A DNA stretch of 63,063 nt from Hyphomicrobiales bacterium. GTDB taxonomy: Bacteria; Pseudomonadota; Alphaproteobacteria; Rhizobiales; Methyloligellaceae. The translations under genes and the position numbers were made by a program. The stretch lies in assembly GCA_021775595.1 (NCBI GenBank), contig JAJFHN010000053.1, positions 1 through 63,063 of the forward strand. The letters are read 5' to 3'. The stretch's first letter is position 1. Every line of letters starts with the position of its first letter. Below are positions 9,153 to 18,941 of the stretch, piece by piece. The notes under the pieces are model-generated. The model worked only from the letters and a program-made list of their open reading frames with translations. It did no database searches and had not been told where the DNA came from.

Positions 9153-10124
9153 ATGCAAAAGGGACCAGCGCGAAACGCAACCTTGCCATTTCCGACCGTG
9201 GCGTCGATCCGCTCGCTCGATCGGGTCGCGGTCTCGCGCGCCGATGCGGACTTGGTCGCCCAGCACTATGCCGCACCGACATCGCGCGTTCTGTTGATGG
9301 CCGATCTTAAGGTGTCGCTCATGCCGGGCCTGGCGCGCGACAGCGCCGCCCTGCGCTGGGTTGGCGGTGGTGAGCTGGTTGGCCTGGGCTTCAAGGCCGA
9401 GGAGACGATATTTCTGGGTCTCGATGAAGCCGGCCATGCCCGCTTCGTCGAAATCGTCGACCCCGCACACACCGGCGCTGGCAATTCCGAACTCAGCCAA
9501 TTCGAACCCCTTGCCGACTTGCGCACGCTGGCCGTCGAAGCCGCGCTTGCCCCCGATGAACTCTCGATCGTCGGCGCGGCGCGGTCGCTTGCCGTCTGGC
9601 ACCGCTCCCACCGCTGCTGCGGCCGTTGCGGCGCCCATACCAGGGTGCGCGATGCCGGCTGGCGGCGCACCTGTTGGGCCTGCGGTCAGAATTATTTCCC
9701 CCGCTCCGACCCGGCCGTCATCATGCTGATCTCAGACCGCGAGCGCTGCCTGCTCGGCCGCCACAGCGGTTTTCGCGAGGGTTTCTATTCGGTGCTGGCC
9801 GGTTTCGTCGAGCCTGGCGAAGATATCGAGGATGCGGTGCGGCGCGAGACGTTCGAGGAAGCGGGCATCAAGGTCGGCCGCGTCGACTATCTCGGATCGC
9901 AGCCTTGGCCCTTTCCCCATTCGCTGATGATCGGCTGTTGGGGCGAAGCGCTCAGCTCGCCGATCACTTGCGATGAAACCGAACTCGAAGACGTGCGTTG
10001 GTTCAGCCGCGAAGAAGTGCGCCAGATGATCGCAGGCGAACACCGCGAGGGCATCGACATCCCGGGCAAGCTGTCTATCGCCCGCGCGCTGATCGATCAC
10101 TTCGCCGCCGATAAATCGGCCTAG
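9153..10124 (+). CDS. nudC: NAD-capped RNA / NADH pyrophosphatase NudC
   Basis: Nudix hydrolase cutting NAD(H) and NAD-capped RNA to NMN(H) and AMP. It has an N-terminal domain, a zinc ribbon (CCGRCG...CWACG), the Nudix box GFVEPGEDIEDAVRRE through FEEAG, and the NudC-specific SQPWPFPHSLM. The ATG at 9153 is taken as start; a TTG at 9072 in the same frame would add 27 residues running into the ffs upstream region. Its TAG stop shares the palindrome CTAG with the convergent pheA stop. Confidence 0.93.
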   Translation: MQKGPARNATLPFPTVASIRSLDRVAVSRADADLVAQHYAAPTSRVLLMADLKVSLMPGLARDSAALRWVGGGELVGLGFKAEETIFLGLDEAGHARFVEIVDPAHTGAGNSELSQFEPLADLRTLAVEAALAPDELSIVGAARSLAVWHRSHRCCGRCGAHTRVRDAGWRRTCWACGQNYFPRSDPAVIMLISDRERCLLGRHSGFREGFYSVLAGFVEPGEDIEDAVRRETFEEAGIKVGRVDYLGSQPWPFPHSLMIGCWGEALSSPITCDETELEDVRWFSREEVRQMIAGEHREGIDIPGKLSIARALIDHFAADKSA

Positions 10125-11023
10125 GTGCGCTTTGCATCCTGGGTTGCGTTTTGCGCCGCGTCGGCCTGCACCTTCAACGCTTCGCGGAATGGGCTGGCTG
10201 GATAAGTGCCCAGCACACGCACTTCCTCGGTGTAGAACTCAAGTTCTTCCATAGCCAACTGGACCGAGCGATCATCGGGGTGGCCTTCTATGTCAGCGTA
10301 GAACATGGTTGCGTTGAAGGATCCGCCGAGCTGGTAGGACTCGAGCTTGGTCATGTTGATGCCGTTGGTGGCAAAGCCGCCCATCGCCTTGTAGAGCGCA
10401 GCCGGCACGTTGCGAACATTGAAGATGAAAGTCGTCAGCACCAGACTTTTTCCGTGCTCCACTTTCTGTGGTTCGTCGGCGAGAATCACGAAACGCGTGG
10501 TGTTGTGTTCGGCATCCTCGACGTCGCGGCGGATGATCTGAAGACCGTAGATCTCCGCCGATAGCGCGGTAGAGAGCGCCGACATGGTGAGATCACCCGA
10601 TTCCTTGACCATTCGAGCCGACATGGCCGTGTCGGCCTCGGGCACGGCTTGCAGGCCCATATCGCGCATGGTCACCCGGCACTGGCCCAGCGCCATGGTG
10701 TGGCTGTGCACCGTCTTGAGATCTTCGAGCTTGGCCTTTGGCAGCGCCAGCAATTGATGGCGAATGCGCTCGAAATGCTCGCCCACGATGTAGAGGCTCG
10801 ACTCGGGCAACAGGTGATGGATGTCGGCAACCCGCCCAGACACCGAGTTTTCGATTGGGATCATTGCAAGGCGCGCTGTGCCCGACTGAACGGCGGCGAT
10901 GGCGTCTTCGAATGTGTGGCAAGCCACGGGCGTCATGTCGGGAAAGGCGTGCAGGCAGGCCAAATGTGAATTGGCGCCAGGTTCGCCCTGATAAACGATT
11001 GCCGTGTCTTTGGATTGTGTCAT
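10121..11023 (-). CDS. pheA: prephenate dehydratase
   Basis: Converts prephenate to phenylpyruvate in phenylalanine synthesis. The 300-residue protein has the periplasmic-binding-like dehydratase domain starting VYQGEPGANSH, with the catalytic Thr-Arg-Phe at 176-178 (NTTRF), and a C-terminal ACT domain (about 195-280). There is no chorismate mutase domain. The usual ESRP effector motif reads ESYQ here. The ATG at 11021-11023 starts the conserved sequence; upstream in-frame sequence to 11134 is not conserved-looking. kdsB lies 34 bp upstream on the same strand. Confidence 0.95.
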   Translation of the reverse strand: MTQSKDTAIVYQGEPGANSHLACLHAFPDMTPVACHTFEDAIAAVQSGTARLAMIPIENSVSGRVADIHHLLPESSLYIVGEHFERIRHQLLALPKAKLEDLKTVHSHTMALGQCRVTMRDMGLQAVPEADTAMSARMVKESGDLTMSALSTALSAEIYGLQIIRRDVEDAEHNTTRFVILADEPQKVEHGKSLVLTTFIFNVRNVPAALYKAMGGFATNGINMTKLESYQLGGSFNATMFYADIEGHPDDRSVQLAMEELEFYTEEVRVLGTYPASPFREALKVQADAAQNATQDAKRT

Positions 11024-11057
11024 GAGCGGTGTCGCGGGAATGTTGGCGGTGACCCGA

Positions 11058-11798
11058 TCAGCCCTGCTGTTCGAGCATGGCGCGGGCCCGCTCAAGATCG
11101 GCGGGAGTATCGACACCGAGCGGCACCGTGTCAACGAGCGTCACATCGATGGTCATACCGGCTTCAAGCGCCCGCAATTGTTCGAGCCGTTCGCGCGTCT
11201 CGAGTACCGATGGCGGCAAGGCGACGAAACGCTCGAGCGCGTGCCGGCGAAAGGCGTAGAGACCGATATGATGATAAAGCGGTCCCTCGCCATGGGGGGC
11301 GGTTGCGCGCGTGAAATAGAGCGCGCGCAAGAGGTCCGGCGAGGAGCCTGGCGTTCCGACAACTTTGACGACGTGCGGGTCGTCGCGCTCGGCCGCATCG
11401 GTGATCTCCGATGCAAGCGTCGCGATGTCGGCATCGCCTTGGGTCAGCGGCGCGGCGCAGGCCACAAGCAGTTCAGGCTCGAGCGTCGGCAGGTCCCCTT
11501 GCAGGTTCACCACCACATCATAGCGCCGGTCCGGATCGACCTTGCAAATGGCTTCGTGCACCCGGTCGCTGCCACTCGTGTGGTCTTCCGATGTCAACAG
11601 GGCCCGTCCGCCCGCCGCCTCGATGGCGTCTGCGATATCAAGCGAATCAGTTGCGACCAGCACAGGCCCCGCATCAGCCTCGCAGGCACGCCGCCAGACA
11701 TGCACGATCATCGGCTCGCCAGCGATCACCTCTAGGGGCTTGCGCGGCAGGCGCGTCGCCCCCAAACGTGCTGGAATCACAACGAAAATCTCACTCAT
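11058..11798 (-). CDS. kdsB: 3-deoxy-manno-octulosonate cytidylyltransferase
   Basis: CMP-KDO synthetase, which activates KDO for lipopolysaccharide core. 246 residues with [16 protein letters not shown] at the N-terminus, the [10 protein letters not shown] motif and VNLQGDLP for metal and nucleotide binding, and [15 protein letters not shown] near the C-terminal third. The ATG at 11796-11798 begins the conserved part. It forms a leftward pair with pheA and is divergent from the cytochrome c gene. Confidence 0.95.
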   Translation of the reverse strand: MSEIFVVIPARLGATRLPRKPLEVIAGEPMIVHVWRRACEADAGPVLVATDSLDIADAIEAAGGRALLTSEDHTSGSDRVHEAICKVDPDRRYDVVVNLQGDLPTLEPELLVACAAPLTQGDADIATLASEITDAAERDDPHVVKVVGTPGSSPDLLRALYFTRATAPHGEGPLYHHIGLYAFRRHALERFVALPPSVLETRERLEQLRALEAGMTIDVTLVDTVPLGVDTPADLERARAMLEQQG

Positions 11799-11960
11799 CG
11801 ATAACCCAATCGCATTTCTTCCGCGGCGCGACAATCGGTATCATGGCAATGCTGCGATTGGCGAGTTGAAACGCGACCGTCACGCTCTATAGTCTGCAAC
11901 CGAAAATCAGGAGGCTGGCCACCCCGCCGCACATGAAGGCGATTTGAAAGACCAACTGCC

Positions 11961-12803
11961 ATGAATGCCATTGAATTCAATAAGATTGCGGGCGCGGTGC
12001 TGTTCGCGCTGCTGGCGATGTTCGGCGCGCGTACCGTTTCCAACATCATCTTTAACCCGGCCGCTCCGGAAAAGCCTGGCTACGTCATCGCGGTGAACGA
12101 AGGTGACGGCGCGGGTGGCGTGGCGGTCAACGACGGCACGCCCCAACCCTCGCTGGCGCAGAACCTGAGCAGCGCCGATGCCGACAAAGGTCAAAGAGCC
12201 GCCAAAAAGTGTGCCAGCTGCCACACGTTCGATTCCGGCGGACCAAGCAGGGCCGGACCAAATCTTTACGGCATCGTCGGGCGCAAGGCGGGCGCGGTTT
12301 CTGGCTATGCCTATTCGAGCGCTCTGGCGGAGAAGGGCCAATGGGGCTTTGCCGAACTCGACGCCTTTATCGCCAACCCCAAGGCCTATGTGCCCGGCAC
12401 AAAAATGGCATTTGCCGGCATCAAGAGCCCGACGCAGCGCGCCGACTTGATCCTCTATCTGCGAAACTTGAGCTCGTCGCCTCTGCCGTTGCCCACGCCC
12501 GAACCGGTCGAGGCCGCTCCGGAAAAAGCGGCCGCCGGGGATTCTGACGCCAAGCCCGAGGCCGCGGCCGAGCCTGAGGCAGCCGCCAAGCCCGAGGCCG
12601 CGCCAGAACCTGCGCCTGGCGCCGCCGCCCCTGATGCCGCCACCCCCGATGCCGGTGGCCAAGACCAGCCTGCGCCGAGCGATCCCGACACCACCGGCAG
12701 CATCGAGCCCGCCGAGCCGTCGCAGCCGGCGATGCTGCCCTTGCCCGAGCGCAACACCAAACGCGAGCGGCCGCAGGAAAGCGCCGAAGCCCAGACGCGT
12801 TAG
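11961..12803 (+). CDS. membrane-anchored c-type cytochrome (CycM-like)
   Basis: Class I cytochrome c tethered by an uncleaved N-terminal membrane segment (about residues 8-30). The heme site is CASCH (C84, C87, H88) and the likely axial Met is M149 in PGTKMAF, both standard for the cytochrome c2/c552 group that carries electrons to an aa3 oxidase. The last about 110 residues are a Pro/Ala/Glu-rich, low-complexity tail, unusually long, probably a periplasmic spacer. Divergent from kdsB, matching the pheA-kdsB-cycM neighbourhood seen in Hyphomicrobiales. Confidence 0.92.
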   Translation: MNAIEFNKIAGAVLFALLAMFGARTVSNIIFNPAAPEKPGYVIAVNEGDGAGGVAVNDGTPQPSLAQNLSSADADKGQRAAKKCASCHTFDSGGPSRAGPNLYGIVGRKAGAVSGYAYSSALAEKGQWGFAELDAFIANPKAYVPGTKMAFAGIKSPTQRADLILYLRNLSSSPLPLPTPEPVEAAPEKAAAGDSDAKPEAAAEPEAAAKPEAAPEPAPGAAAPDAATPDAGGQDQPAPSDPDTTGSIEPAEPSQPAMLPLPERNTKRERPQESAEAQTR

Positions 12804-12917
12804 CGCCAAAACACGCGCGTCCCGCCGGGCCGAAAGGCGACATGTTCATATTGTAACTTGGCAGCGGGCCACCAACTGCCCATCATTACCACCCCACTGC
12901 AGTTCCAAGGTAATTCA

Positions 12918-14834
12918 ATGTTTCTGGGTTCTTACCTCGCAGCCGTCCTAGCAGTCTTGACGCTTCAATTCGCCATCGCTCCTGCCGCCACGTCGCAGGA
13001 GGTCAAGCATCACGCGCTGTCATTGATCGGTACGCCAAAATATCCCGCCGACTTCAGCCACTTCGACTACGTCAACCCGGACGCGCCCAAGGGCGGCAGC
13101 GTTCGCTTGAGCGCTGTGGGAAGTTTCGACAGCCTCAATCCGGTGTTCTTCAAGGGCGAGCAGGCAGTCGGCCTGGGGCTGATCTATGAGACGCTGATGT
13201 ATGACAGTTTGGAGGAACCTTCGACCTCCTATGGCTTGATCGCCGAGTGGGTCAGCCACCCAGACGACTACTCCTCCGTCACGTTCAAACTGCGCGACAG
13301 CGCCCGCTGGCACGATGGCAAGCCGATCACCGTCGACGACGTCATTTTTTCGTTTGAGATGGTCAAGAAGGCCAATCCGCGCATGGCCTTCTACTACAAG
13401 AACGTCACGCGCGCCGAGCGCACCGCCCCAGACCAGGTGACATTCAGCTTCGACAGCAAAAACAACCGCGAGCTGCCAATGATCGTCGGCCAGCTGATGG
13501 TGCTGCCCAAGCATCATTGGACCGGTAAGGACGGCGAAGGCCGAACGCGCGACCTGCTGAAGACGACGCTCGAACCACCCTTGGGCTCGGGTCCGTACCG
13601 CATCAAGGAGGCCAAGCCCGGCCGCTCCATCGCCTTTGAGCGCGTGGCCGATTATTGGGGCAAGGATCTGGCCGCCAATAAGGGGCAACACAATTTCGGC
13701 TCGATCAATTTCGAGTATTACCGCGACTCGACGGTCGCGCTTGAGGCCTTCAAATCCGAACGTCTCGATTACCGCACCGAAAACAGCTCGAAGGACTGGG
13801 CCACGGCCTACGACTTCAAGGCCGTCGAGCAGGGCTGGGTGCAGCGCCGCAAGTATTATCTCAACCGCGCCCAAGCCATGCAGGCATTCGTCTTCAACAT
13901 CCGACGCAACAAGTTCGCCGATCCCCGGGTGCGCCGCGCCTTCAATCTCGCTTTCGATTTCGAGTGGGCCAACAAGAACCTGTTCTATGGCCAATATCAG
14001 CGGGTCTCGAGCTATTTCGCCAACACCGAATTGGCGGCGAGCGGCTTGCCGGAGGGTCAGGAGCTCGAAATCCTGAACGAGGTGAAGGACCAAGTGCCGG
14101 CGGAGGTTTTCACGACCGTCTACGAGAACCCGACAAATGCCGAGCCGCGCGAGTTTCGCGGCAAATTGCGGACGGCAACAGGCTTGCTAAAGGAGGCAGG
14201 CTGGGAGATCCAGAAGGGCAAGCTCATCAACGTCAAGACCAAGGCGCCGATGAAGGTCGAGTTTCTGCTCGTTTCGCCCCTGTTTGAGCGCGTCGTGCAA
14301 CCCTTCGCGCGCAACTTGGAGCGTCTCGGCATCGCCTCGACAATCCGCATCATCGACTCAGCCCAGTACGAGCGCCGCACCCAAGACTTCGACTACGACG
14401 TGATCATCGCCGGCTGGCAGCAATCCCACTCGCCCGGCAACGAACAACGCAGCTATTGGGGATCGGCGTCGGCGGACGAGCCGGGCAGCATGAATTATGC
14501 CGGCATCAAGAGCCCCGCGATCGACAAGCTGATTGATAAGATCATTTTCGCCAAGGACCGCCCCGAGTTGGTTGCCGCATCGCGCGCGCTTGACCGAGTG
14601 CTGCTGTGGAACCATTTCGTCGTGCCGCAATGGTTCGCGCCCTACACAAGGATTGCCTATTGGGACCGCTTCGCCCAACCGGCGTCGGCGCCAATGGTTG
14701 GACTCGATTGCAATCAGGCCTGCGTCACGGCAAAACTGAACGACCCCAAGACAACGCCAATGGTAACGCCAGGCGTGCTGACGCTCTGGTGGTACGACAA
14801 AGCCCGGGCCGACAAATTGGCCGACAAGCGCTGA
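12918..14834 (+). CDS. peptide ABC transporter substrate-binding protein (family 5, YejA-like), copy 1
   Basis: Periplasmic binding protein of 638 residues, SBP family 5. A signal peptide (MFLGSYLAAVLAVLTLQF) is followed by the YejA-type start ALSLIGTPKYPADFSHFDYVNPDAPKGG. WHDGKPITVDDVIFSFE and [14 protein letters not shown] are family signatures. The ATG at 12918 with AAGG upstream is preferred to an in-frame ATG at 12858. It begins a five-gene importer operon and is followed by a second binding protein after 16 bp. Confidence 0.92.
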   Translation: MFLGSYLAAVLAVLTLQFAIAPAATSQEVKHHALSLIGTPKYPADFSHFDYVNPDAPKGGSVRLSAVGSFDSLNPVFFKGEQAVGLGLIYETLMYDSLEEPSTSYGLIAEWVSHPDDYSSVTFKLRDSARWHDGKPITVDDVIFSFEMVKKANPRMAFYYKNVTRAERTAPDQVTFSFDSKNNRELPMIVGQLMVLPKHHWTGKDGEGRTRDLLKTTLEPPLGSGPYRIKEAKPGRSIAFERVADYWGKDLAANKGQHNFGSINFEYYRDSTVALEAFKSERLDYRTENSSKDWATAYDFKAVEQGWVQRRKYYLNRAQAMQAFVFNIRRNKFADPRVRRAFNLAFDFEWANKNLFYGQYQRVSSYFANTELAASGLPEGQELEILNEVKDQVPAEVFTTVYENPTNAEPREFRGKLRTATGLLKEAGWEIQKGKLINVKTKAPMKVEFLLVSPLFERVVQPFARNLERLGIASTIRIIDSAQYERRTQDFDYDVIIAGWQQSHSPGNEQRSYWGSASADEPGSMNYAGIKSPAIDKLIDKIIFAKDRPELVAASRALDRVLLWNHFVVPQWFAPYTRIAYWDRFAQPASAPMVGLDCNQACVTAKLNDPKTTPMVTPGVLTLWWYDKARADKLADKR

Positions 14835-14850
14835 GCGGAGCTGCACTCCC

Positions 14851-16686
14851 ATGACCCCACGCCGCCGTCTATGGGCTCTTGCCGCGCTCGCCAGCCTTGT
14901 GATGCTGGCCGCCCAGCCGGCTCATTCAGACGAGCAAAAGCACGGCATTTCCGCCTTCGGCGAACTCAACTATCCGAGCGACTTCAGCCATTTCGAATAC
15001 GTCAATCCGCAAGCCCCGCAAGGCGGGCGCATGTCGATGATCGGCACGGCCGGGCGCATCACCTTCAACAATTTCAACAACTACATTCTAAAGGGCGACG
15101 CCGCCCAAGGTCTTGAGCTGCTGTTCGACACGCTGATGACGCGCGCCTGGGATGAGGCGGATGCGGTCTATGGCCTGGCGGCACAAAGCGCCGAGCTCTC
15201 CGATGACCGCTCAAGCGTGACGTTTCGTTTGCGCCCGGAGGCCAAGTTCTCCGACGGCACCCAATTGACCGCCGACGACGTGGTCTTTTCGCTCAACATC
15301 CTAAAAGAGAAGGGCCATCCCAACATCGCCATGGCCCTGCGCGACGTCACCAAGGCCGAGGCGCTCGACCCGGCTACCGTGCGCTACTCCTTCACCGGCG
15401 AGCGCACGCGCGACCTGCCGCTTTTCGTGGCGACATTGCCAATTTTTTCGAAAGCCTTTTATGCCAACCGCCCCTTCGACGCCACCACGCTGGAGCCGCC
15501 GCTGGGTTCGGGACCTTACGAAATTGCCGATTTCAAACAAGGCACCTATGTGCGCTACAAACGGCGCGACGATTATTGGGCCAAGAACCTGCCGGTCAAC
15601 GCCGGCCGCTTCAATCTCGACGAGCTGCGCTATGAGTATTTCCGCGACCGAACGGCCGAACTCGAGGCGCTGAAGGCGGGCGCTTATGATCTGCGCGAGG
15701 AGTTCACTTCGCGCGACTGGGCGACGGCCTACGACATTCCGCAAGTCCGCTCCGGCAATTTACAATTGCTCACGCTGGCCGACGACCGGCCGTCCGGCGC
15801 GCAAGGCTTTTTCATAAATCTGCGGCGCAAGAAATTTCAAGACGTCCGCGTGCGCGAAGCCCTCGATTTGGCGTTCGATTTTCAGTGGACCAACAAGAAC
15901 CTGTTCTACGAACAATACACCCGCACCGAGAGCTTCTTTGAGAATTCGGACATGAAGGCCAGCGGCAAGCCCGACGCCGCCGAACTCGAACTGCTCGAGC
16001 CCCATCGCGACAAATTGCCGGCGTCCGTCTTCGGGCCGGCCTACAGCGCGCCCAAGACCGATGGATCGGGCCGCAATCGATCCAATCTGCGGGCCGCATC
16101 AGACCTACTGACCGCGGCCGGCTGGCAGATCAGGGACGGCATGCGCGTCGACGCCAAGGGCGAACCGCTCGACATCCAGTTTTTGATATTTTCGCCGGGC
16201 TTTGAGCGCGTCATCGCGCCCTATGTGAAAAACCTGAAACAGCTTGGCATCAACGCCTCGATCCGGCGGGTCGATCCCTCCCAATACGAAGCGCGCATGA
16301 AGAGCTTCGACTTCGACATCATCGTTCAACGCTACGCGCTCAAACTGACGCCCGGCGTCGAATTGCGCAATTTCTGGGGCTCGGACGCGGCCAAGGCCAG
16401 CGGAAGTTTCAACCTGTCGGGCATCAGCGATCCGGTCGTCGACGCGTTGATCGAGAAGGTGATTGGGGCGCAAAACCGGAGTGAGTTGGTGACGGCGGCC
16501 CGCGCCCTCGACCGGGTCTTGCGGTCGGGCCACTATTGGGTTCCCCATTGGTACAAAGGCAGCCACAACATCGCCTATTGGGACAAGTATTCGAGGCCTG
16601 CCACCAAACCGCGCTACAGCCGCGGCGTCATAGACACTTGGTGGTATGACAACGCGAAAGCTGCCAAACTGGCAGAGAGTCGTTAG
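14851..16686 (+). CDS. peptide ABC transporter substrate-binding protein (family 5, YejA-like), copy 2
   Basis: A 611-residue paralogue of the previous gene, with signal peptide ending AHS and the same [19 protein letters not shown] start and [15 protein letters not shown] signature. The two proteins align over their full length but differ clearly, so the duplication is old. Having two binding proteins for one permease pair suggests the importer covers two peptide or peptide-like ligand ranges. 17 bp to the permease gene. Confidence 0.92.
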   Translation: MTPRRRLWALAALASLVMLAAQPAHSDEQKHGISAFGELNYPSDFSHFEYVNPQAPQGGRMSMIGTAGRITFNNFNNYILKGDAAQGLELLFDTLMTRAWDEADAVYGLAAQSAELSDDRSSVTFRLRPEAKFSDGTQLTADDVVFSLNILKEKGHPNIAMALRDVTKAEALDPATVRYSFTGERTRDLPLFVATLPIFSKAFYANRPFDATTLEPPLGSGPYEIADFKQGTYVRYKRRDDYWAKNLPVNAGRFNLDELRYEYFRDRTAELEALKAGAYDLREEFTSRDWATAYDIPQVRSGNLQLLTLADDRPSGAQGFFINLRRKKFQDVRVREALDLAFDFQWTNKNLFYEQYTRTESFFENSDMKASGKPDAAELELLEPHRDKLPASVFGPAYSAPKTDGSGRNRSNLRAASDLLTAAGWQIRDGMRVDAKGEPLDIQFLIFSPGFERVIAPYVKNLKQLGINASIRRVDPSQYEARMKSFDFDIIVQRYALKLTPGVELRNFWGSDAAKASGSFNLSGISDPVVDALIEKVIGAQNRSELVTAARALDRVLRSGHYWVPHWYKGSHNIAYWDKYSRPATKPRYSRGVIDTWWYDNAKAAKLAESR

Positions 16687-16703
16687 GCCGCAACAAGGCA
16701 CCC

Positions 16704-17825
16704 ATGACCGCATATATCCTGCGCCGCTTGCTGCTGTTCATTCCCACCCTGCTCGGCATCATGCTGGTCAGCTTCACCGTTGTGCAGTTTGCACCGGGTG
16801 GGCCGGTCGAACGGGTCATCGCGCAGTTGACCGGCAGCGACGTGGCGGCGACCGCGCGCATCGGCGGCACCCAAGGCGGCGACTTCGGTAATGCCGGGCA
16901 AAGCCAGTCCCAGACGGGCGGCGGGGCCGATGCCGCGACATCGAAATACCGCGGCGCCCAGGGGCTCGATCCCGAATTCATCAAGAAGCTCGAAAAGCAA
17001 TTTGGCTTCGACAAGCCGGCCCATGAGCGCTTCTTGCTGATGCTCTCCAATTATATCCGCTTCGAATTCGGCGACAGCTATTTCCGCGACGTCTCGGTGA
17101 TCCAACTGATCAAAGAGAAAATGCCCGTTTCGATCTCGCTCGGTCTCTGGATGACGCTGATTTCCTATGGAATTTCGATTCCACTCGGCATTCGCAAGGC
17201 GATGTCGGACGGCAGCCGCTTCGACGTCTGGACGAGCGGCGTGATCGTGGTGGGCTACGCCATACCGGGCTTCTTGTTTGCCGTTTTGCTGATCGTCCTA
17301 TTCGCCGGCGGCACTTTTCTCGATTGGTTTCCGCTGCGCGGTCTGACCTCTGAGAATTGGGACACGTTGCCCTGGTATCATAAGATCACCGACTATTTCT
17401 GGCACCTGACATTGCCGATCATCGCCATGGCGCTCTCGGCCTTCGCCACGACCACGTTCCTCACCAAGAATTCATTCCTGGACGAGATCAAAAAACAATA
17501 CGTCATGACCGCCCGAGCCAAGGGCCTGACTGAGCGCCAAACGCTTTATAGCCACGTGTTCCGCAACGCGATGCTGATCATCATCGCGGGCTTTCCGGGC
17601 GCCTTCATCTCTGCCTTCTTCGCCGGCTCGCTGCTGATTGAAACAATCTTCTCGCTGGACGGGCTGGGACTGCTCTCCTTCGAGTCGATCGTCAACCGCG
17701 ACTACCCGGTGGTCTTCGCCACACTCTTTATTTTTTCGCTGCTCGGGCTCGTCATCAATCTGATCTCCGACCTGACCTACACCTGGGTCGATCCGCGCAT
17801 CGATTTCGAGACCCGCGAGGTGTAA
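16704..17825 (+). CDS. yejB: peptide ABC transporter permease, YejB type
   Basis: Inner-membrane permease of the dipeptide/oligopeptide family. [20 protein letters not shown] starts the first membrane segment; a large periplasmic loop follows; the C-terminal half holds five further segments and the ABC-interaction loop [13 protein letters not shown]. The loop at about residues 58-78 is Gly/Gln-rich. YejB in E. coli is about the same length (373 residues here). Close spacing with neighbours on both sides indicates one operon. Confidence 0.92.
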   Translation: MTAYILRRLLLFIPTLLGIMLVSFTVVQFAPGGPVERVIAQLTGSDVAATARIGGTQGGDFGNAGQSQSQTGGGADAATSKYRGAQGLDPEFIKKLEKQFGFDKPAHERFLLMLSNYIRFEFGDSYFRDVSVIQLIKEKMPVSISLGLWMTLISYGISIPLGIRKAMSDGSRFDVWTSGVIVVGYAIPGFLFAVLLIVLFAGGTFLDWFPLRGLTSENWDTLPWYHKITDYFWHLTLPIIAMALSAFATTTFLTKNSFLDEIKKQYVMTARAKGLTERQTLYSHVFRNAMLIIIAGFPGAFISAFFAGSLLIETIFSLDGLGLLSFESIVNRDYPVVFATLFIFSLLGLVINLISDLTYTWVDPRIDFETREV

Positions 17826-17828
17826 CCG

Positions 17829-18941
17829 GTGGACGCGAAGGTCAAGGAGCACATCGGCGAGGAGGAGCAGCCAAGCCACGGCGGAGCCGTTCCGCCGCCG
17901 CCCCGCGGCCGCTTCGAGCTCACGCCTATCAATGCGCGGCGCTGGCAGAATTTCAAAGCCAACAAGCGCGGCTATTGGAGCTTCTGGATCTTTCTGTTTC
18001 TCTTCATCCTCTCGCTGTTTGCCGAGTTCATAGCCAACGATAAGCCGCTGCTGGTCAATTATGACGGCGGCTATTACGCGCCGGTCTTTATGAGTTATGC
18101 CGAGACCGAGTTCGGCGGCGAGTTCGAGACCGAGACCGACTACCGCGATCCCTTTGTCGCAGAGCTGATCGCCGAGAAGAACGGCTGGATGCTTTGGACC
18201 CCGATCCGCTATTCCTACAACACCATCAATCTGAACCTGCCCGTCCCGGCCCCGGCGCCGCCTTCGGCGGAGAATTGGCTCGGCACCGACGACCAGGGCC
18301 GCGACGTCGTCGCGCGCGTCATATACGGCTTCCGCATTTCGGTTCTGTTCGGCCTTACGCTGACCATCATTTCTTCGATCATCGGCGTGGCGGCGGGCGC
18401 GGTGCAAGGTTATTTCGGTGGCTGGACCGATCTTCTGTTCCAGCGCTTTATCGAAATATGGACATCGATCCCGGCGCTCTATCTGCTGATCATCATCGCC
18501 GCGGTGATCGAACCGAATTTCTGGATTCTACTCGGCATATTGCTGCTCTTCAGCTGGGTGGCGCTGGTTGGCGTCGTTCGGGCCGAGTTCCTCAGAGGCC
18601 GCAATTTCGAATACATCTCAGCCGCCCGCGCGCTCGGGCTGACCAACGCCAAAATCATGTTCAAGCATTTGCTGCCGAACGCCATGGTGGCCACGCTGAC
18701 CTTCATGCCGTTTATTTTGAACGGCTCGATTTCGACCCTGACCTCGCTTGATTTTTTAGGCTTTGGCTTGCCGCCCGGTTCGCCCTCGCTGGGTGAGCTG
18801 TTGGCCCAAGGCAAGTCCAACCTGCAAGCCCCCTGGCTCGGGCTCTCGGCCTTCTTCGTAATCGCCGTCATGCTGAGCTTGCTTATTTTCATCGGCGAAG
18901 CCGTGCGCGACGCCCTCGACCCGCGTAAGACATTCTCATGA
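17829..18941 (+). CDS. yejE: peptide ABC transporter permease, YejE type
   Basis: Second permease of the importer, 370 residues. It starts with GTG three bases after the yejB stop. A hydrophilic, acidic N-terminal about 45 residues precede the first membrane segment (WSFWIFLFLFILSLFAEFIA); the long periplasmic region ends in NWLGTDDQGRDVVARVIYG, the OppC-type motif; then five segments with the coupling loop FEYISAARALGL. It overlaps yejF by 4 bp (ATGA). Confidence 0.92.
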   Translation: MDAKVKEHIGEEEQPSHGGAVPPPPRGRFELTPINARRWQNFKANKRGYWSFWIFLFLFILSLFAEFIANDKPLLVNYDGGYYAPVFMSYAETEFGGEFETETDYRDPFVAELIAEKNGWMLWTPIRYSYNTINLNLPVPAPAPPSAENWLGTDDQGRDVVARVIYGFRISVLFGLTLTIISSIIGVAAGAVQGYFGGWTDLLFQRFIEIWTSIPALYLLIIIAAVIEPNFWILLGILLLFSWVALVGVVRAEFLRGRNFEYISAARALGLTNAKIMFKHLLPNAMVATLTFMPFILNGSISTLTSLDFLGFGLPPGSPSLGELLAQGKSNLQAPWLGLSAFFVIAVMLSLLIFIGEAVRDALDPRKTFS

